Below, piece by piece: positions 23,394 to 32,388 of a stretch of DNA of 64,000 nucleotides. The stretch is from assembly GCA_029237695.1 (NCBI GenBank), contig CM055266.1:106657370-106721369 (forward strand), written 5' to 3'. Below the pieces are notes generated by a model that was given only the letters and a program-made list of their open reading frames with translations, made no database searches and was not told the origin of the DNA. The position numbers and the translations under genes are program-made. Each line of letters begins with the position of its first letter. The first letter of the stretch is position 1. The DNA comes from Conchocele bisecta. Taxonomy: Eukaryota; Mollusca; Bivalvia; Lucinida; Thyasiridae.

Positions 23394-24785
23394 TCCTATC
23401 GCCATGATGGCGACGACGAGCCCTAATTTCTTCTCCTCGTGGATTGTGCTTCCAATCTCGATTGGTGTTTCCACTCCTGTTCCAATTCCTGAAACAATGG
23501 GTTCAAATGAACTTGATGGGGTGGCCAATTCGTAAATTAGGGGTTTTATGAAATCGGTTCCACTGTTGAACCCGGGTGGGAGCTTAATGATACTCGTCTT
23601 CACGTTCCCGTTGCGGCCGATTTTTTGATTGGCGTTGGCGACTACGATCTGATTAGTGTAACCGTCAACCGGGTCGTCTCGTAGTATCATATTACTCGGC
23701 GCCATATAAAGACCTATTCCAAATGCGTAGTCTACCGGGGTGCGGGCAGTCTGTAAAACGTCTTGATAATTCTGGATCACCTTCTGGAGATCTACCTTAG
23801 CTGAGATGGCGTCCTCGACAAGTGCCAAGAACTGTTTTTGTGCGTCAAAGACAGTTCCCATGCCCGGTATAGAACTGCGCGTTTGCTTCTGTGAGGCGAG
23901 GATTGCCCATACGTATACGCGAATGGGTTCGTTGAGGCGAATAACCCCACCCTGCGTAAATCCAGTGCTTTCATCTAACATAAAGGTGGTCCACGCATTT
24001 CGCATCTGTGGAGTATCACCCAGGTCTAGGTATTCCACGTGGGCTACTTTAGTAGGTAGCCAATGACAATAACCGTCTTTACTCGCAAGCCCACCAAGCA
24101 CTTCATCACCGAACGTCATCTTATTCAACTTATAATTATATTTAGTCCATGTTGCCATTTTTCTAACTGGTGGTGGGGTAGCTCCGCGAGCACTCCACAA
24201 CCCTGAGAAATATGCGGGGACTTTATCCAGATGCTCACCACTAACTAAGCCTTTAAGGTGAACTAACCCTAAACTGTTGGTTGGGGTGTATACTTTCTGT
24301 CTCCAGTCCGCGTCTTTTGGTACCCCAAATTCGTTACACAATCTTTCGAACGCCTTACGGTCGTATGTGCTGGAAATGGGATCCCAGCCGTCGTCTTGAG
24401 GTAGTGGAATACCTAGTTCTTTGAGAATCCTCCTAATTGTGTAATACACGTGAAAGTTGTACACACTTCGGAGCATGACATTCTTGGATGTCAGATGGTC
24501 TTGATGCGAAACTCCGCATCCGGCCGATGTGCACCATACAGCGAAATTTAGCTGGTTCTGCCAGAAGTTCATATGGGAAAAATCCCATCTTAGTATTACA
24601 TCTTGACTAGTAGTCTTTGGAACTACATATTTCTCAAACGTGTTAGGGAAATTGGTGTTAAAGCCACTTTTCGGTCTAACTGTTACAGTTGGGTGTACAA
24701 GGTGGTTAACAACGTCTTTTTGAGTGTATTTACCTCCGACCGCGTACTTTGCATTAGAGTTAAAGCTAAATGCTTTGGTATCCAT
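23373..24785 (-). CDS. Polinton-conserved putative virion protein, 470 aa, intact
   Basis: This is the longest intact frame in the window. It starts MDTKAFSFNSNAKYAVGG and is mostly beta-type sequence with scattered cysteines (WCTSAGCG). A strongly conserved block is AFGIGLYMAPSNMILRDDPV. It ends in a membrane helix (LGLVVAIMAIGLLALWF). A Ser/Pro-rich hinge before the helix carries the palindrome CCAATCTCGATTGG (23452-23465). The position between the acidic protein and the small beta protein, in both elements, suggests a structural role, perhaps vertex or membrane-linked. I cannot assign it to a named capsid family. It starts divergently from, and overlaps, the next gene. Confidence 0.75.
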   Translation of the reverse strand: MDTKAFSFNSNAKYAVGGKYTQKDVVNHLVHPTVTVRPKSGFNTNFPNTFEKYVVPKTTSQDVILRWDFSHMNFWQNQLNFAVWCTSAGCGVSHQDHLTSKNVMLRSVYNFHVYYTIRRILKELGIPLPQDDGWDPISSTYDRKAFERLCNEFGVPKDADWRQKVYTPTNSLGLVHLKGLVSGEHLDKVPAYFSGLWSARGATPPPVRKMATWTKYNYKLNKMTFGDEVLGGLASKDGYCHWLPTKVAHVEYLDLGDTPQMRNAWTTFMLDESTGFTQGGVIRLNEPIRVYVWAILASQKQTRSSIPGMGTVFDAQKQFLALVEDAISAKVDLQKVIQNYQDVLQTARTPVDYAFGIGLYMAPSNMILRDDPVDGYTNQIVVANANQKIGRNGNVKTSIIKLPPGFNSGTDFIKPLIYELATPSSSFEPIVSGIGTGVETPIEIGSTIHEEKKLGLVVAIMAIGLLALWF

Positions 24786-25438
24786 TGAAAGATATTATTA
24801 GGTTTGCTACTATCAGTAATGTTCAGAAAGAGATTTGTGAAATTCAAAAATCAATCAACAACTGCTGCGGAAAACGCCGGGTGGGCCTCAGATCAATCAC
24901 GTTCACGGTCGGGTGGCAGAATGTGGGAAAGAGTGAAGGGTTTTACTATGTGAAGGATGAACAACAATTATGTGTAAAGCTGCCTCACGGACTGTGGGGA
25001 ATAAGACAGCTCAAAGATTTTGTAAACGCAGAGCTTGACGGTATAATCAACCTCACAGTATCGAAGGCTACCGGGCTCGCAACAATGACCATCAGCCCTG
25101 ATAATAAGGTAGTGGTCTCCCCGGAGTTGGGTATTCAACTCGGTTTTAGAGAGACATACTCCGTAAACAAAGGAGTGTTTACCTCGGGTGAGTACGTCGG
25201 TGATAACCCGGTGGACTTCGCCTTCACGAAAACTCTCAGGGTGCATCTGGATCGGGTGAACACATCGTACAACACGGTAGACGGATCCCCCAGCACATTA
25301 CTGAAAACCGTGCAAGCCAGTGACTGTTTCTTTGGGGATACGGTGACCTTAGACTTCCCACACCCCGAGATGAAAGTTTTGGAAACGGGACACATCCACG
25401 AATTTACGGTCTCTATTCTCGATGATCAAGCGAGATAA
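24770..25438 (+). CDS. Putative minor capsid/vertex-type beta protein (about 215 aa)
   Basis: Beta-rich layout: RSITFTVGWQ, then a LPHGLWGIRQLKDF strand-helix, a VVSPELGIQLGF block, and the C-terminal set TKTLRVHLDRVNTSYN, GSPSTLLKTV, LDFPHPEMKVLETGHIHEFTVSILDD. Proteins with this FTVG...LGF...STLL...H(E/S) architecture recur next to capsid genes in animal Polintons, and I infer a minor capsid or vertex role. The start is uncertain. Polinton 2 has ATG at 44129, and the aligned codon here is AGG. The only in-frame ATG (24770) lies inside the start of the divergent gene. If that ATG is not used, the gene has lost its start. The frame is otherwise intact. Confidence 0.55.
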   Translation: MLWYPLKDIIRFATISNVQKEICEIQKSINNCCGKRRVGLRSITFTVGWQNVGKSEGFYYVKDEQQLCVKLPHGLWGIRQLKDFVNAELDGIINLTVSKATGLATMTISPDNKVVVSPELGIQLGFRETYSVNKGVFTSGEYVGDNPVDFAFTKTLRVHLDRVNTSYNTVDGSPSTLLKTVQASDCFFGDTVTLDFPHPEMKVLETGHIHEFTVSILDDQAR

Positions 25439-25531
25439 TTGAATAACTATTACCCGATTTCGGTAGTTCTCGAAATTTCCAATTGAGTATAGGTGCCACA
25501 ATATTATAGTTTAATTAAAAAAAAATTAATT

Positions 25532-26949
25532 ATGAGTATATACGGACCAGGTAGCTTCCGATTGGGTGACAAATTCAAAGAATTTGGAACAGGTTGAAGG
25601 GGGATTCATCCCGACAGAGAGCGACTTTTTAACTATCGAAAAAATCAAGGCCCTGATCAATAAAACTATATCGAAGGCCACAAAAGGGATTCACATGAGT
25701 ATATCAGATGTTAGATTAGAAGTGCTGACGGCGACTGCACAAATTGAGGGAGTCCGAACGGATATTGAGAAAGATCTGGCGGCTTTTAAGGTGTTGCGCT
25801 CAGAGGACTCTCTCATCAGAGAAGCACTTACTAAACTAGGAGGAAAAATAACCGAATTTCGAAAAGAGGCCCGGTTGGGGCTTGAGGGAGTCCGAATGGG
25901 TATTGAAAAAGACCAGACGGCCCTTACGGATGCTTATAAGGTATTGCGCTCAGATAACTCTCGCATCATAGAAGCAGCACTTACTAAAATAGACAAAAAA
26001 AATAAGAGAATTTCTAGAAGAGGCCCGGTTGGGGATTGAGGGAGTCCGAACGGGTGTTGAGAAAGTCCGAGAAGATCACCAGGCGTCCCTTACGGAGGCG
26101 TATGGGGTGTTGCGCTCAGAAGACTCTGTAGCACTTACTGAACTAGATGGAAAAATAACCGAATTTCGAAAAGAGGCCCGGTTGGGGATTGAGGGAGTCC
26201 GAACGGGTATTGAGAAAGATCAGGCTACCCTTACGGAGGCTTATAAGGTGTTGCGCTCGGATAACTCTCTCATCATAGAAGCAGCACTTACTAAAATAGA
26301 CAAAAAAATAACAGAATTTAAAAAGAGGCCCGGTTTGGGGTTGATAAAGACCAGACGGCCCTTACGGAGGCTTATAAGGTGTTGCACTCAGAGGACTCTG
26401 CGGCACTTACTGAACTAGATGAAAAAATAACCGAAGTTTTCAGAAAAACTGAAACGTGTTCGTAGAGCCGCGACCAAAGCGCTTGAGGAGACCTCTGAAA
26501 ATATTCGTGCTGAGGCCCATACCTCTATCGGGGGGCTTGCCGGATTGGTGGAAACATTGATAACGCAAAAACGTGTCATCACAGTTTGGGCTGAGAAGCG
26601 AGGCCCATTGGGTGAGGGGCTCTATGAATATTCATTCGGTGCCAAAGCGAGCAATAAATATGGGGGATACGCCATGCCAGCTACAGGTACACTTCTCAAA
26701 ATGGCTGTCTGCTCGGTTAATGCTAATGGTAAACCTGTGGGCGCGGTCGTGATAAATCTTGTAGTGGATGGGGAAGAACGGGGGGTTGGAGTCAATAAAC
26801 TCGCTGGAGATATTTCATCGGTGGTTTTGTTCACCGGTAACGATACAATTAGACTTTCTGAAGGTAGTGTTATTAACTTTGTTACGAAAATCGCTGACCC
26901 CGCGAGTTCTTCCACTATTGTTACATTGTTAATTGAACTCAATTTGTAA
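25532..26949 (+). pseudogene. Fibre-like protein: repeated coiled-coil stalk plus beta head
   Basis: It starts at MSIYGPG, as in the Polinton 2 copy. A stalk follows, made of about five ~51-residue helical repeats, each like EGVRTGIEKDQATLTEAYKV then LRSDNSLIIEAALTKIDKKI and TEFRKEARLG. A conserved neck comes next (ALEETSENIRAEAHTSIGGL). The ~125-residue head begins KRVITVWAEKRGP and ends VVTLLIELNL-like, all beta. Such stalk-plus-head proteins resemble virus attachment fibres, and this head recurs in animal Polintons. Binding to a host surface is inference. Frame changes near 25560, 26030 and 26420-26450 break the gene. The head frame (26545-26949) is intact. Confidence 0.72.
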
Positions 26950-26970
26950 AATACTAATATATTGAAAATC

Positions 26971-27622
26971 ATGAACGAATCACCGTATCCAATTCTCAAT
27001 ACCGCTCCATCAACAATTTATCCAATTCTCAATACCACTCCATCAACACTGTATCCAATTAACGAAAGAAGTTCAGATTTTAGGTTGAATACTATCGTCG
27101 CTATGCAGGATATTTTAGTTAGAGAATTTTCAAATAGAAAAAGACACGTTAACAAATATAAGCGCGCGGCGAACATAGCTGAAGCATCTAGTACGGTTCT
27201 GGCAAGTTTATCTGTAATGAGTGGTGCGGGGACTGCTGCAACACTATCTACAATTGTAACGGTTCCACTTGCAGGGGTTTTGAGTGGAATTACCGTTTTA
27301 TCTGGAATACTTTGTATGGTAATTAGGGCGGCGGGTGGAAAACTCGAGAAATAAAGTAGAAAACATGATAGAATATCCGTTCTCGCTAGGTCTAAGAAAA
27401 ATAGCATCGACGTTATAGTGTCCAAAGCGTTGGCCGATAAGAAAATATCAAACTTAGAGTTTGAATCCGTGGTGGAAGAAATGGGGAGATATGAAGAATA
27501 AAAAATGATATTAGAATCAAAGCGCGCGCCATCATGCCAAAAATTTAGTGTACTGATTGGGATAAATTTAGGGTTAAACTTGGAAATAAAGTCGGAGGAA
27601 ATGTTACAGCATCATTTTAAAA
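26971..27622 (+). pseudogene. Polinton-conserved two-helix membrane protein, broken
   Basis: It starts MNESPYPILNTAPST, 21 nt after the fibre stop. The N-terminus has three tandem (I/L)YPILNT.PST units, against two in Polinton 2. A basic helix follows (NRKRHVNKYKRAANI), then two hydrophobic helices (SVMSGAGTAATLSTIVTVPL, GVLSGITVLSGILCMVI). A stop (TAA at 27352) interrupts it before a charged C-terminal domain (RISVLARSKKNSIDVIVSKAL, LEFESVVEEMGRY), which continues in frame. A further stop lies near 27500. Similar small proteins close the virion-gene block of many animal Polintons. Membrane permeabilisation or a virion membrane role is speculation. Confidence 0.68.
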
Positions 27623-27685
27623 TTATAAAATGGTGCAGTAAACAATTTATTAATAATAATAAACAATTTAAAAAAAAAAAAAAGG

Positions 27686-27735
27686 TTTAGGTCCTGTCGA
27701 GGTGCGAACTCGCGCCGGAAAAACCTAACTTTGTT
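27686..27735 (-). other. Remnant of tRNA-like unit
   Basis: Read on the - strand, GGCGCGAGTTCGCACCTCGA resembles a T-arm/B-box, followed by ACAGGACCTAAACC and a T-rich stretch. It matches the 3' half of the fuller tRNA-like unit at 46396-46462 in Polinton 2. The 5' half is not recognisable. It follows an A run that may be the remains of a pol III tail. Confidence 0.5.
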
Positions 27736-27764
27736 GGTGAAAATAGTTGTGTTTTCTTTGCTTT

Positions 27765-27865
27765 TCTTTTATTAATTAATTATTATGTTTTCTATGTAAT
27801 AATAGGGGGTGTTCAGCTTTAAATTATTAATAATTTTCTTAAAATTAATTAATTAAGAAAATAAC
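27765..27865. repeat. AT-rich palindromic block
   Basis: AATAATTTTCTTAAAATTAA and neighbouring TTAATTAATT strings form mirrored arms. The same palindrome recurs between genes of both Polintons, for example at 39515-39565, 41550-41575 and 46280-46375. No gene is seen here. Confidence 0.6.
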
Positions 27866-27972
27866 GAACCATCCCGTAAATTCGTGAACCTCTCTAAGTG
27901 TTTATAAATAACCTGTGTACACACCGTCTGTGTAAATCGATAATTGTACAACACTGTTTATCATAACAGCCT

Positions 27973-28048
27973 ACGTGGTCGTGTGGGTTAAGGCGATACT
28001 CTATAGAGACGAGGGTCGAGGGTTCGCGCCGCGGTTGGTCCTAAAACT
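27973..28048 (+). other. tRNA-like unit with T-run terminator
   Basis: GTGGTCGTGTGGGTTAAGGC resembles a tRNA D-arm/A-box of Ser or Leu type. GAGGGTTCGCGCCGCGG lies 45 nt further and resembles a T-arm/B-box, and it is followed by CCTAAAACTTTT. The acceptor stem does not pair convincingly, so this is either a degenerate tRNA gene or a tRNA-derived pol III unit. A related unit follows at 29124-29210. Confidence 0.5.
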
Positions 28049-28236
28049 TTTATTTATTATTTCTATCCCTACAAATGTGGTCGCTATGGTAAACAACTGC
28101 ATGACAACGGCGTTCCTATCCGACCGCTTGAGGTTGATGAAAAATAAATTCAGACATAGAAATAAACTCGGCTATAAATATTCATAACCCGTGTAATTGT
28201 AACATTGTCGTCTACTTGGTGTGATTACAACATAAA

Positions 28237-28605
28237 TTAGTTCTGTTCAATAATAATTTTTTCAATTTCTTTATAAGCGATATCGTAGAAATGTATATTC
28301 GTAAACGAATCGTTGGGTTTTAACAATTTTATATAATACACCTTAGTTTCATATCCGATACGCATTATCCGTCTTAATGTTTGTATTTGCCTCTTGTATA
28401 GTTCGCATAATTGCCGGTATAATATTGTAAATGCAACGTTTTTATCGGAGCGTAATAAATTACGCTGATATTTCATGTATTAGATATCGCCTAATGTTTT
28501 CATTTTATAGAATTTATATATTGGACTATAACCCCCGTATTCTTCGTAAACTTCTTCGACACAGCCATTAAAAACTTTCAATTCCAATTGTATTTTATTA
28601 TCCAT
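28237..28605 (-). pseudogene. Unrecognised small Polinton protein near the right end
   Basis: The frame starts MDNKIQLELKVFNGCVEEVY at 28605 and continues to 28237 with one TAA near codon 42. Read through, it is about 122 codons. The first ~35 residues, including EEYGGYSPIYKFYK, are conserved in Polinton 2 (47062-47202), which then diverges. The second half is basic and Tyr/Ile-rich (YKRQIQTLRRIMRIGYETKV). Alternatively these are two short genes, the second starting at 28476. No domain is recognised. Conservation of the first part in both elements makes a real gene likely. Confidence 0.55.
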
Positions 28606-28699
28606 TTTCTCTAATAATAGTGTTTTTTCTGTTCAATTTACAATTTTATAAAATTAGTTTGATAATGTTTTTTTTACAGTGTTTTAATGTTGTAGAAAC

Positions 28700-29030
28700 A
28701 CCGTGACTTATCAAAAACTACACATCAGATCGGTTCTATCTTTCTAACTGACTTTCCGATTACTAAACGATAATACTTGCGAGCACGTAATCCCTTGTTA
28801 ACCATTCGATGAGTAGCCTGAGTGCCACCGCGTGGTGGACATAGCAGTGACTCGGCTTTGGTCCCTACCCCACAATGCCGACATGGGCGAGGTGAAACGG
28901 AACCTCTTCGCATCCATGCACGGTGATTGCAATATTCGTAAATACCGGTACGAAAACATCTCTCGTGACTACCTGTCTTCAACCACGCACAATTAACTAG
29001 AACCATTATATATACTGAGTATAACATAGG
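28700..29030. other. Right subterminal region of Polinton 1, no clear gene
   Basis: A 100-codon frame on the - strand (28725-29027) is Cys/Arg-rich (CRHCGVGTKAESLLC) and might hold a degenerate zinc-binding sequence. It has no counterpart in Polinton 2 and ends inside the start of the terminal-repeat block, so I do not call it as a gene. Confidence 0.35.
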
Positions 29031-29417
29031 GATTTCTTATCTTTAATAGGGTGTATTTTACCTTATCGATTATTGCACAACACTACCTGGTGTTTTATCT
29101 TCAGGTTTATATTTAGTAACACCCTTCGTGGTCGTGTGGGCTAAGGAGCAACTCTATGGAGACGTGGGTTGTGAGTTCGAATCTCGGCTACACCTAAACT
29201 TTTTTTATTTTTTATTTTTTGTTTGCTCTAGGAAATATATGGTCTCGCGGTTGATTAAACATATGTTTCATTCTTCTCATACAAGCCCACCGAACAGTGG
29301 GGAAAATCCAAGTAGTATATAAGAGTAAACAATGATACCACCATGCGGTGGGAGGCACCGATCGTGGCCGGTGCCTTCTAGAGTTGGGTGGTATCATTTT
29401 GACTCTTATATACTACT
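29004..29417. repeat. Right terminal inverted repeat of Polinton 1, interrupted
   Basis: The outer part (29219-29417) is the inverse of 13138-13334. A second part (29004-29053, inverse of 13350-13394) is separated from it by the tRNA-like insertion. The outer 106 nt fold like the left end: 29311-29342 pairs with 29387-29417, and an inner GGCACC (29354) pairs with GGTGCC (29370). The TATAAGAG...CATTGTT arm differs at one base from the left copy. Confidence 0.88.
29124..29210 (+). other. tRNA-like unit inserted in the right terminal repeat
   Basis: CGTGGTCGTGTGGGCTAAGG (A-box/D-arm-like) is followed by TGTGAGTTCGAATCTCGG, a good B-box/T-arm match to GGTTCGANNCC, and then CCTAAACTTTTTTT, a pol III terminator. 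The loop TTCGAAT is canonical. The acceptor stem is poor, so a functional tRNA is doubtful. It lies in ~165 bp (29054-29218) that interrupt the right terminal repeat relative to the left one. Confidence 0.55.
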
Positions 29418-29504
29418 ATGTGCAATTGTGCACTTGCGGTTTTCTTTCTATTGTCGCCCTGAGTTATGACCCTTGACATTACTATTTATTTTTTGTATTT
29501 ACTT

Positions 29505-29774
29505 TTTGAGGTGCAATGATTATACTTTATAATCTGTCGAAAATATATTTTTTTTTTTCAAGTGACGCATTTAATTAGTATAAATAATTAAAAAATGTCA
29601 TGCCTCATTTGCATATGAAAATAGCCTGATACCACCGCGCGTCACTCTCAGTAAAATTCATATTACTAAATGATTATATCCGTATAGCGGGTACTCGTAA
29701 TTGTTAGAACTGGTGGAATAGTGACACAATTATACACTTATTTAGGTTTGTGCCTAGTGAGTGGGCATGTACCT
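29505..29774. mobile_element. 5'-truncated copy of the TTAA MITE (copy B)
   Basis: This matches the right ~280 bp of the 7143-7674 element, including CATGCCTCATTTGCATATGA and the final GAGTGGGCATGTACCTTTAA. The left terminus is missing. It lies just outside Polinton 1, downstream of the resumed tandem repeat. Confidence 0.7.
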
Positions 29775-29991
29775 TTAACTGACATATAGTCACAGCTTCT
29801 GGCTTATATCGTTCACCCTAAACCAGCCACCCGTCTGGCTATTGACACTTCGTTACACAGTCTGATTGAATATCACAATTTATTATAAATTTAGAAATCC
29901 CCATGTACCTGATTGGCCAGATGCTCGACACGTGATATTAAATAAAAAGTGATATTGACGTGAGAAAAACATATTAACTGGCTATATTGAT

Positions 29992-30045
29992 GGGGGGGGG
30001 GGGTGGGGGGGGGGGGGGGGGGGGGGTGGGGGGGGGGGGGGGGTT
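29992..30045 (+). repeat. Poly-G tract
   Basis: About 50 nt of almost pure G are broken by four or five T residues. It could form G-quadruplexes and may be an assembly-sensitive length polymorphism. The frame through it (poly-Gly, or poly-Pro on the other strand) is not a gene. Confidence 0.85.
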
Positions 30046-30720
30046 GGGGTGGGCAGAGCTTCTGATCATAAACGCTGGAGCTGAAACATATGTAACGTCC
30101 AGACATTTTAACTCAAAGGGTTCCATTGATTGCTCACAACATGTTATGTTTTGGAAACTTGAGACAAAAATCTACGAATTATTCATCAGCAGAACCAAGG
30201 AATTGTTAGTAGTAGAATTACACCTTTCATGTAGGGTTTTCGCAAATTACACGAAACAACGAAAATAGGTTTTGTTTCGAAATATTCTGTCTCTGGTCAA
30301 TATGTAGAATTCTGTTTGTGTGATTTACCTTGATTCTGGAGTTGAATACACTCCATATATTACACGATACCCATTGATTTACAATGCTTCTAGAGGCATT
30401 TATTTCCTTGAAGGAAATATTACCTCATAGACGTTTGTGAGACGTAAGTGACGTCACGTTTTGACGTCATTTCCGACGAAAACACAATTTGACAAAGTTA
30501 TAAGCTGGTCTGAGAGCAAATATCACATTTTTCGAAGAGCATGTAATATACAATTTATTCCACCACCATTTTGAAATACCTGATTTATTTCCCTTGACAT
30601 CTGTACATCAGACCTCCACCCTCGTTTCTTTATCGGATTTACAGATATATCTGTATTTCAAAATGGTAGTTGAATAAACTCTATATCACAAGATGCCAAC
30701 AATACCTTTATTACTTTCAG

Positions 30721-30899
30721 CGGTTAAAGTAAATGACCAGAACTATTCTCTGACTGCATACGGCGAGTCACTAGCCTTCATTCACGGACTGTCGGTATTT
30801 GATATTTACTCGAACAGCTACGGACCTATTGATGACGGGGCCACATTTGACGGACCTGACGGCATTGTGATTGATGCATTAAGGACGGCAGTCACTGAG
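30721..30899 (+). CDS. Proprotein convertase-like exon, IYSxSxGPxDDG block
   Basis: This second recognised exon of the host convertase follows TTATTACTTTCAG and ends before GTGAGT, both strong splice sites. After two nucleotides of a split codon it reads 59 codons, ending FDIYSNSYGPIDDGATFDGP and ALRTAVTE. This matches the catalytic-domain block of furin/PC2/kexin (IYSASWGP.DDG...GP) that lies between the catalytic His and Asn/Ser regions. The family Trp is Tyr. The phase (one nucleotide carried over, giving a complete Ala codon) fits the exon at 4449-4534. The next exon (GxGSIFVWASGNGG block) was not found downstream in this window. Confidence 0.85.
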
Positions 30900-31027
30900 G
30901 TGAGTATACATGCACGTGTGGTCAACGCCGGGTTCGTGATGAGATGAGCAAGTGCTGTAACGCATTACGCAAACACAAAATGGAACACAACAAGATTCGA
31001 ACCTGCTACATTCATACCCAGAGATAC

Positions 31028-31703
31028 TGTTACGCGCCGGTATTGGTCCGTATATATGATCACGTTTGGACCCTGCCAATGATTTATGGGTTGTCAGCAG
31101 TCGCTGTACCAAACCAGCTGTTGCTGTACCCTTGGTCGTTGGACTAAACTCTTGCTATGCATGTACCACTGTATACCCCAGTATCATCAAACACGCATTA
31201 CGGGCTAGGGGTGACTTATTAACTGACACTTGTGGTAGCGTCAGCCTCGAATAGTTGTGAATCAGTTTCCGTGTAGCCTGTAGCCTGTGTCTCCCAGATG
31301 TGGTTTAGCGGCTGCTCATCTGTAGGGACAGGAACACGGATACTGATGCAGGCTGACAGTCCAGGGAACGTATAACAGATCGGATAAACTTTCAACTATT
31401 TATTTAGCTTTTGCAAAAACAACAAATATCCATGAGACCGTTCAAGTGAGTGGCACAAGTAATGTACTTTTGGAAATACACTGTAGATTAACAATAGTTG
31501 TCGTGTGGATAGATTACGCGGTTGTGCATACGACCGTTTCTTAAAACCCGCAATGAACGGTAATGAGATTACTTTATGCAGGTCCTAAATGTCTAGCGTA
31601 ATTTATATCAGTTAGTCATCTAATACCAGTCCGAAGTATTATTTGAAGACAGATGTGCATGACAAACTAGTTATTCATCAGTGTGTATGACAGGAGGTCC
31701 CTG
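31028..31703 (-). repeat. Left (3') LTR of the Gypsy element, first part, split by Polinton 2
   Basis: It begins on the + strand TGTTACGCGCCGGT, identical to the start of the right LTR at 60568, and is collinear with it for about 650 nt. It breaks at ...GGTCCCTG, where Polinton 2 enters, and resumes at 47510. The flanking 'gatac' before it did not reappear beyond the right LTR, so the retrotransposon's own target duplication is unproven. Confidence 0.65.
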
Positions 31704-31937
31704 AGTAGTAGTAAGGGAGTCAAAATGATACCACTTACCGTGATATCATTTATAGCCCTCTATAATACCCCCACCACCCCCGAAAAATCAAAAAAATGGT
31801 TAACGAGGAAATTGCCTCCCGACAGCAAATTTATGAATTTTTGGAGAAAATAATTTTGAAAAGTGGAGTCAAAATGATACCACCTCCAACCAAAAGTTGG
31901 TGGTGGTATTGTAGTCCCAATTATATTGGTAATTGAC
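31704..31937. repeat. Left terminal inverted repeat of Polinton 2
   Basis: It pairs with 47290-47509. It starts AGTAGTAGTAAGGGAGTCAA and continues AATGATACC, closely like the Polinton 1 end, then diverges from Polinton 1. An inner copy of the AGTCAAAATGATACCACC motif at 31865-31918 is the arm of a hairpin (with GGTGGTATTGTAGTCC). The right repeat lacks the outermost ~27 bp including the first AATGATACC copy, so the ends are not symmetric. Confidence 0.85.
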
Positions 31938-31958
31938 TTTTGAAAAAAGTCGAAATTA

Positions 31959-32252
31959 TTAATGCAAGTACAATAGTTTATATTCCAACACCCCATTTTT
32001 CTCCTCCGATATAGCTAATTTATTTCGCAGATCAGCAACTAATTCTACCAGCTCTAGTCTACCACGTTCACCGCTAGCCACCGGACAGCGTAGTTGCTTA
32101 TGTCTACAAAGAGTTTGGGCACTAACGAATTTACAAGGGCATCTGGGGCATTGAAATTGTGGGGGGGCACAAGGAAACTTTCTACGTCTCGCTAGATGCC
32201 TTCGTAGATAGTCTTTACACGTAAACGTCTTACAACAAGTCACACACTCCAT
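31959..32252 (-). CDS. Small zinc-finger protein (97 aa), Polinton 2 only
   Basis: The intact frame starts MECVTCCKTFTCKDYLRRHL. It has one C2H2-like finger (C..C...F...L..H) and a second cysteine-rich finger (CPRCPCKFVSAQTLCRHK). A helical, leucine-rich tail follows (ELVELVADLRNKLAISEEK). It lies between the terminal repeat and the polymerase and reads outward. The 136-nt space to the polymerase start is a large palindrome. Nothing similar survives at this place in Polinton 1. DNA binding at the termini or promoter control is plausible but inferred. Confidence 0.7.
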   Translation of the reverse strand: MECVTCCKTFTCKDYLRRHLARRRKFPCAPPQFQCPRCPCKFVSAQTLCRHKQLRCPVASGERGRLELVELVADLRNKLAISEEKNGVLEYKLLYLH

Positions 32253-32262
32253 TATATATGTA

Positions 32263-32355
32263 TATAACCTATAAAATTATCTGTTCAATTGGACGTGAAA
32301 AAAACATGATGTAAATTTTTCACGTCCAATTGAACAGATAAATTTATAGGCTATA
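32263..32355. promoter_or_regulatory. Palindrome between divergent zinc-finger and polymerase genes
   Basis: Arms of about 40 nt, reading TATAACCTATAAA...CTGTTCAATTGGACGTGAAA and its complement, surround a 13-nt centre near 32307. They occupy almost the whole intergenic region, so both genes would share the same upstream sequence. The CTGTTCAATTGGACGTGAAA arm occurs a third time at 47240-47260, inside the right terminal repeat. A shared promoter or replication site is inference. Confidence 0.6.
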
Positions 32356-32388
32356 CAAAAGTATATATACAAAATATATACAGAAAAT

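Larger units (their letters stand above)
13138..29417. mobile_element. Polinton/Maverick element 1 (16.3 kb, decayed)
   Basis: Polintons are large virus-like DNA transposons that encode a protein-primed polymerase, a retroviral-type integrase and capsid genes. All of these are recognisable here, between terminal inverted repeats that start AGTAGTATATAAGAG. A 5-bp direct repeat ATGTG lies on each side (13133-13137 and 29418-29422). The family usually makes 6 bp, but a sixth base does not match here. The element sits in the convertase intron. Its polymerase, integrase and major capsid genes are broken, so it is not autonomous now. Several small genes, the ATPase frame and a 470-codon frame remain open, suggesting a fairly recent insertion. 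Confidence 0.93.

Noticed and set aside
28725..29027. Cys/Arg-rich 100-codon frame as a zinc protein of Polinton 1
   Set aside because: It has no counterpart in Polinton 2, no spaced finger pattern, and ends in the terminal-repeat block.
27973..29210. Functional tRNA genes at 27973 and 29124
   Set aside because: A- and B-box-like elements are present, but no acceptor stem pairs properly; I keep them only as tRNA-like units.
29891..30268. Poly-Gly/poly-Pro frames across the G tract
   Set aside because: They arise from the homopolymer and have no other supporting sequence.
31760..31996. 78-codon frame MGCWNINYCTCINNF
   Set aside because: It lies almost wholly inside the Polinton 2 terminal repeat.
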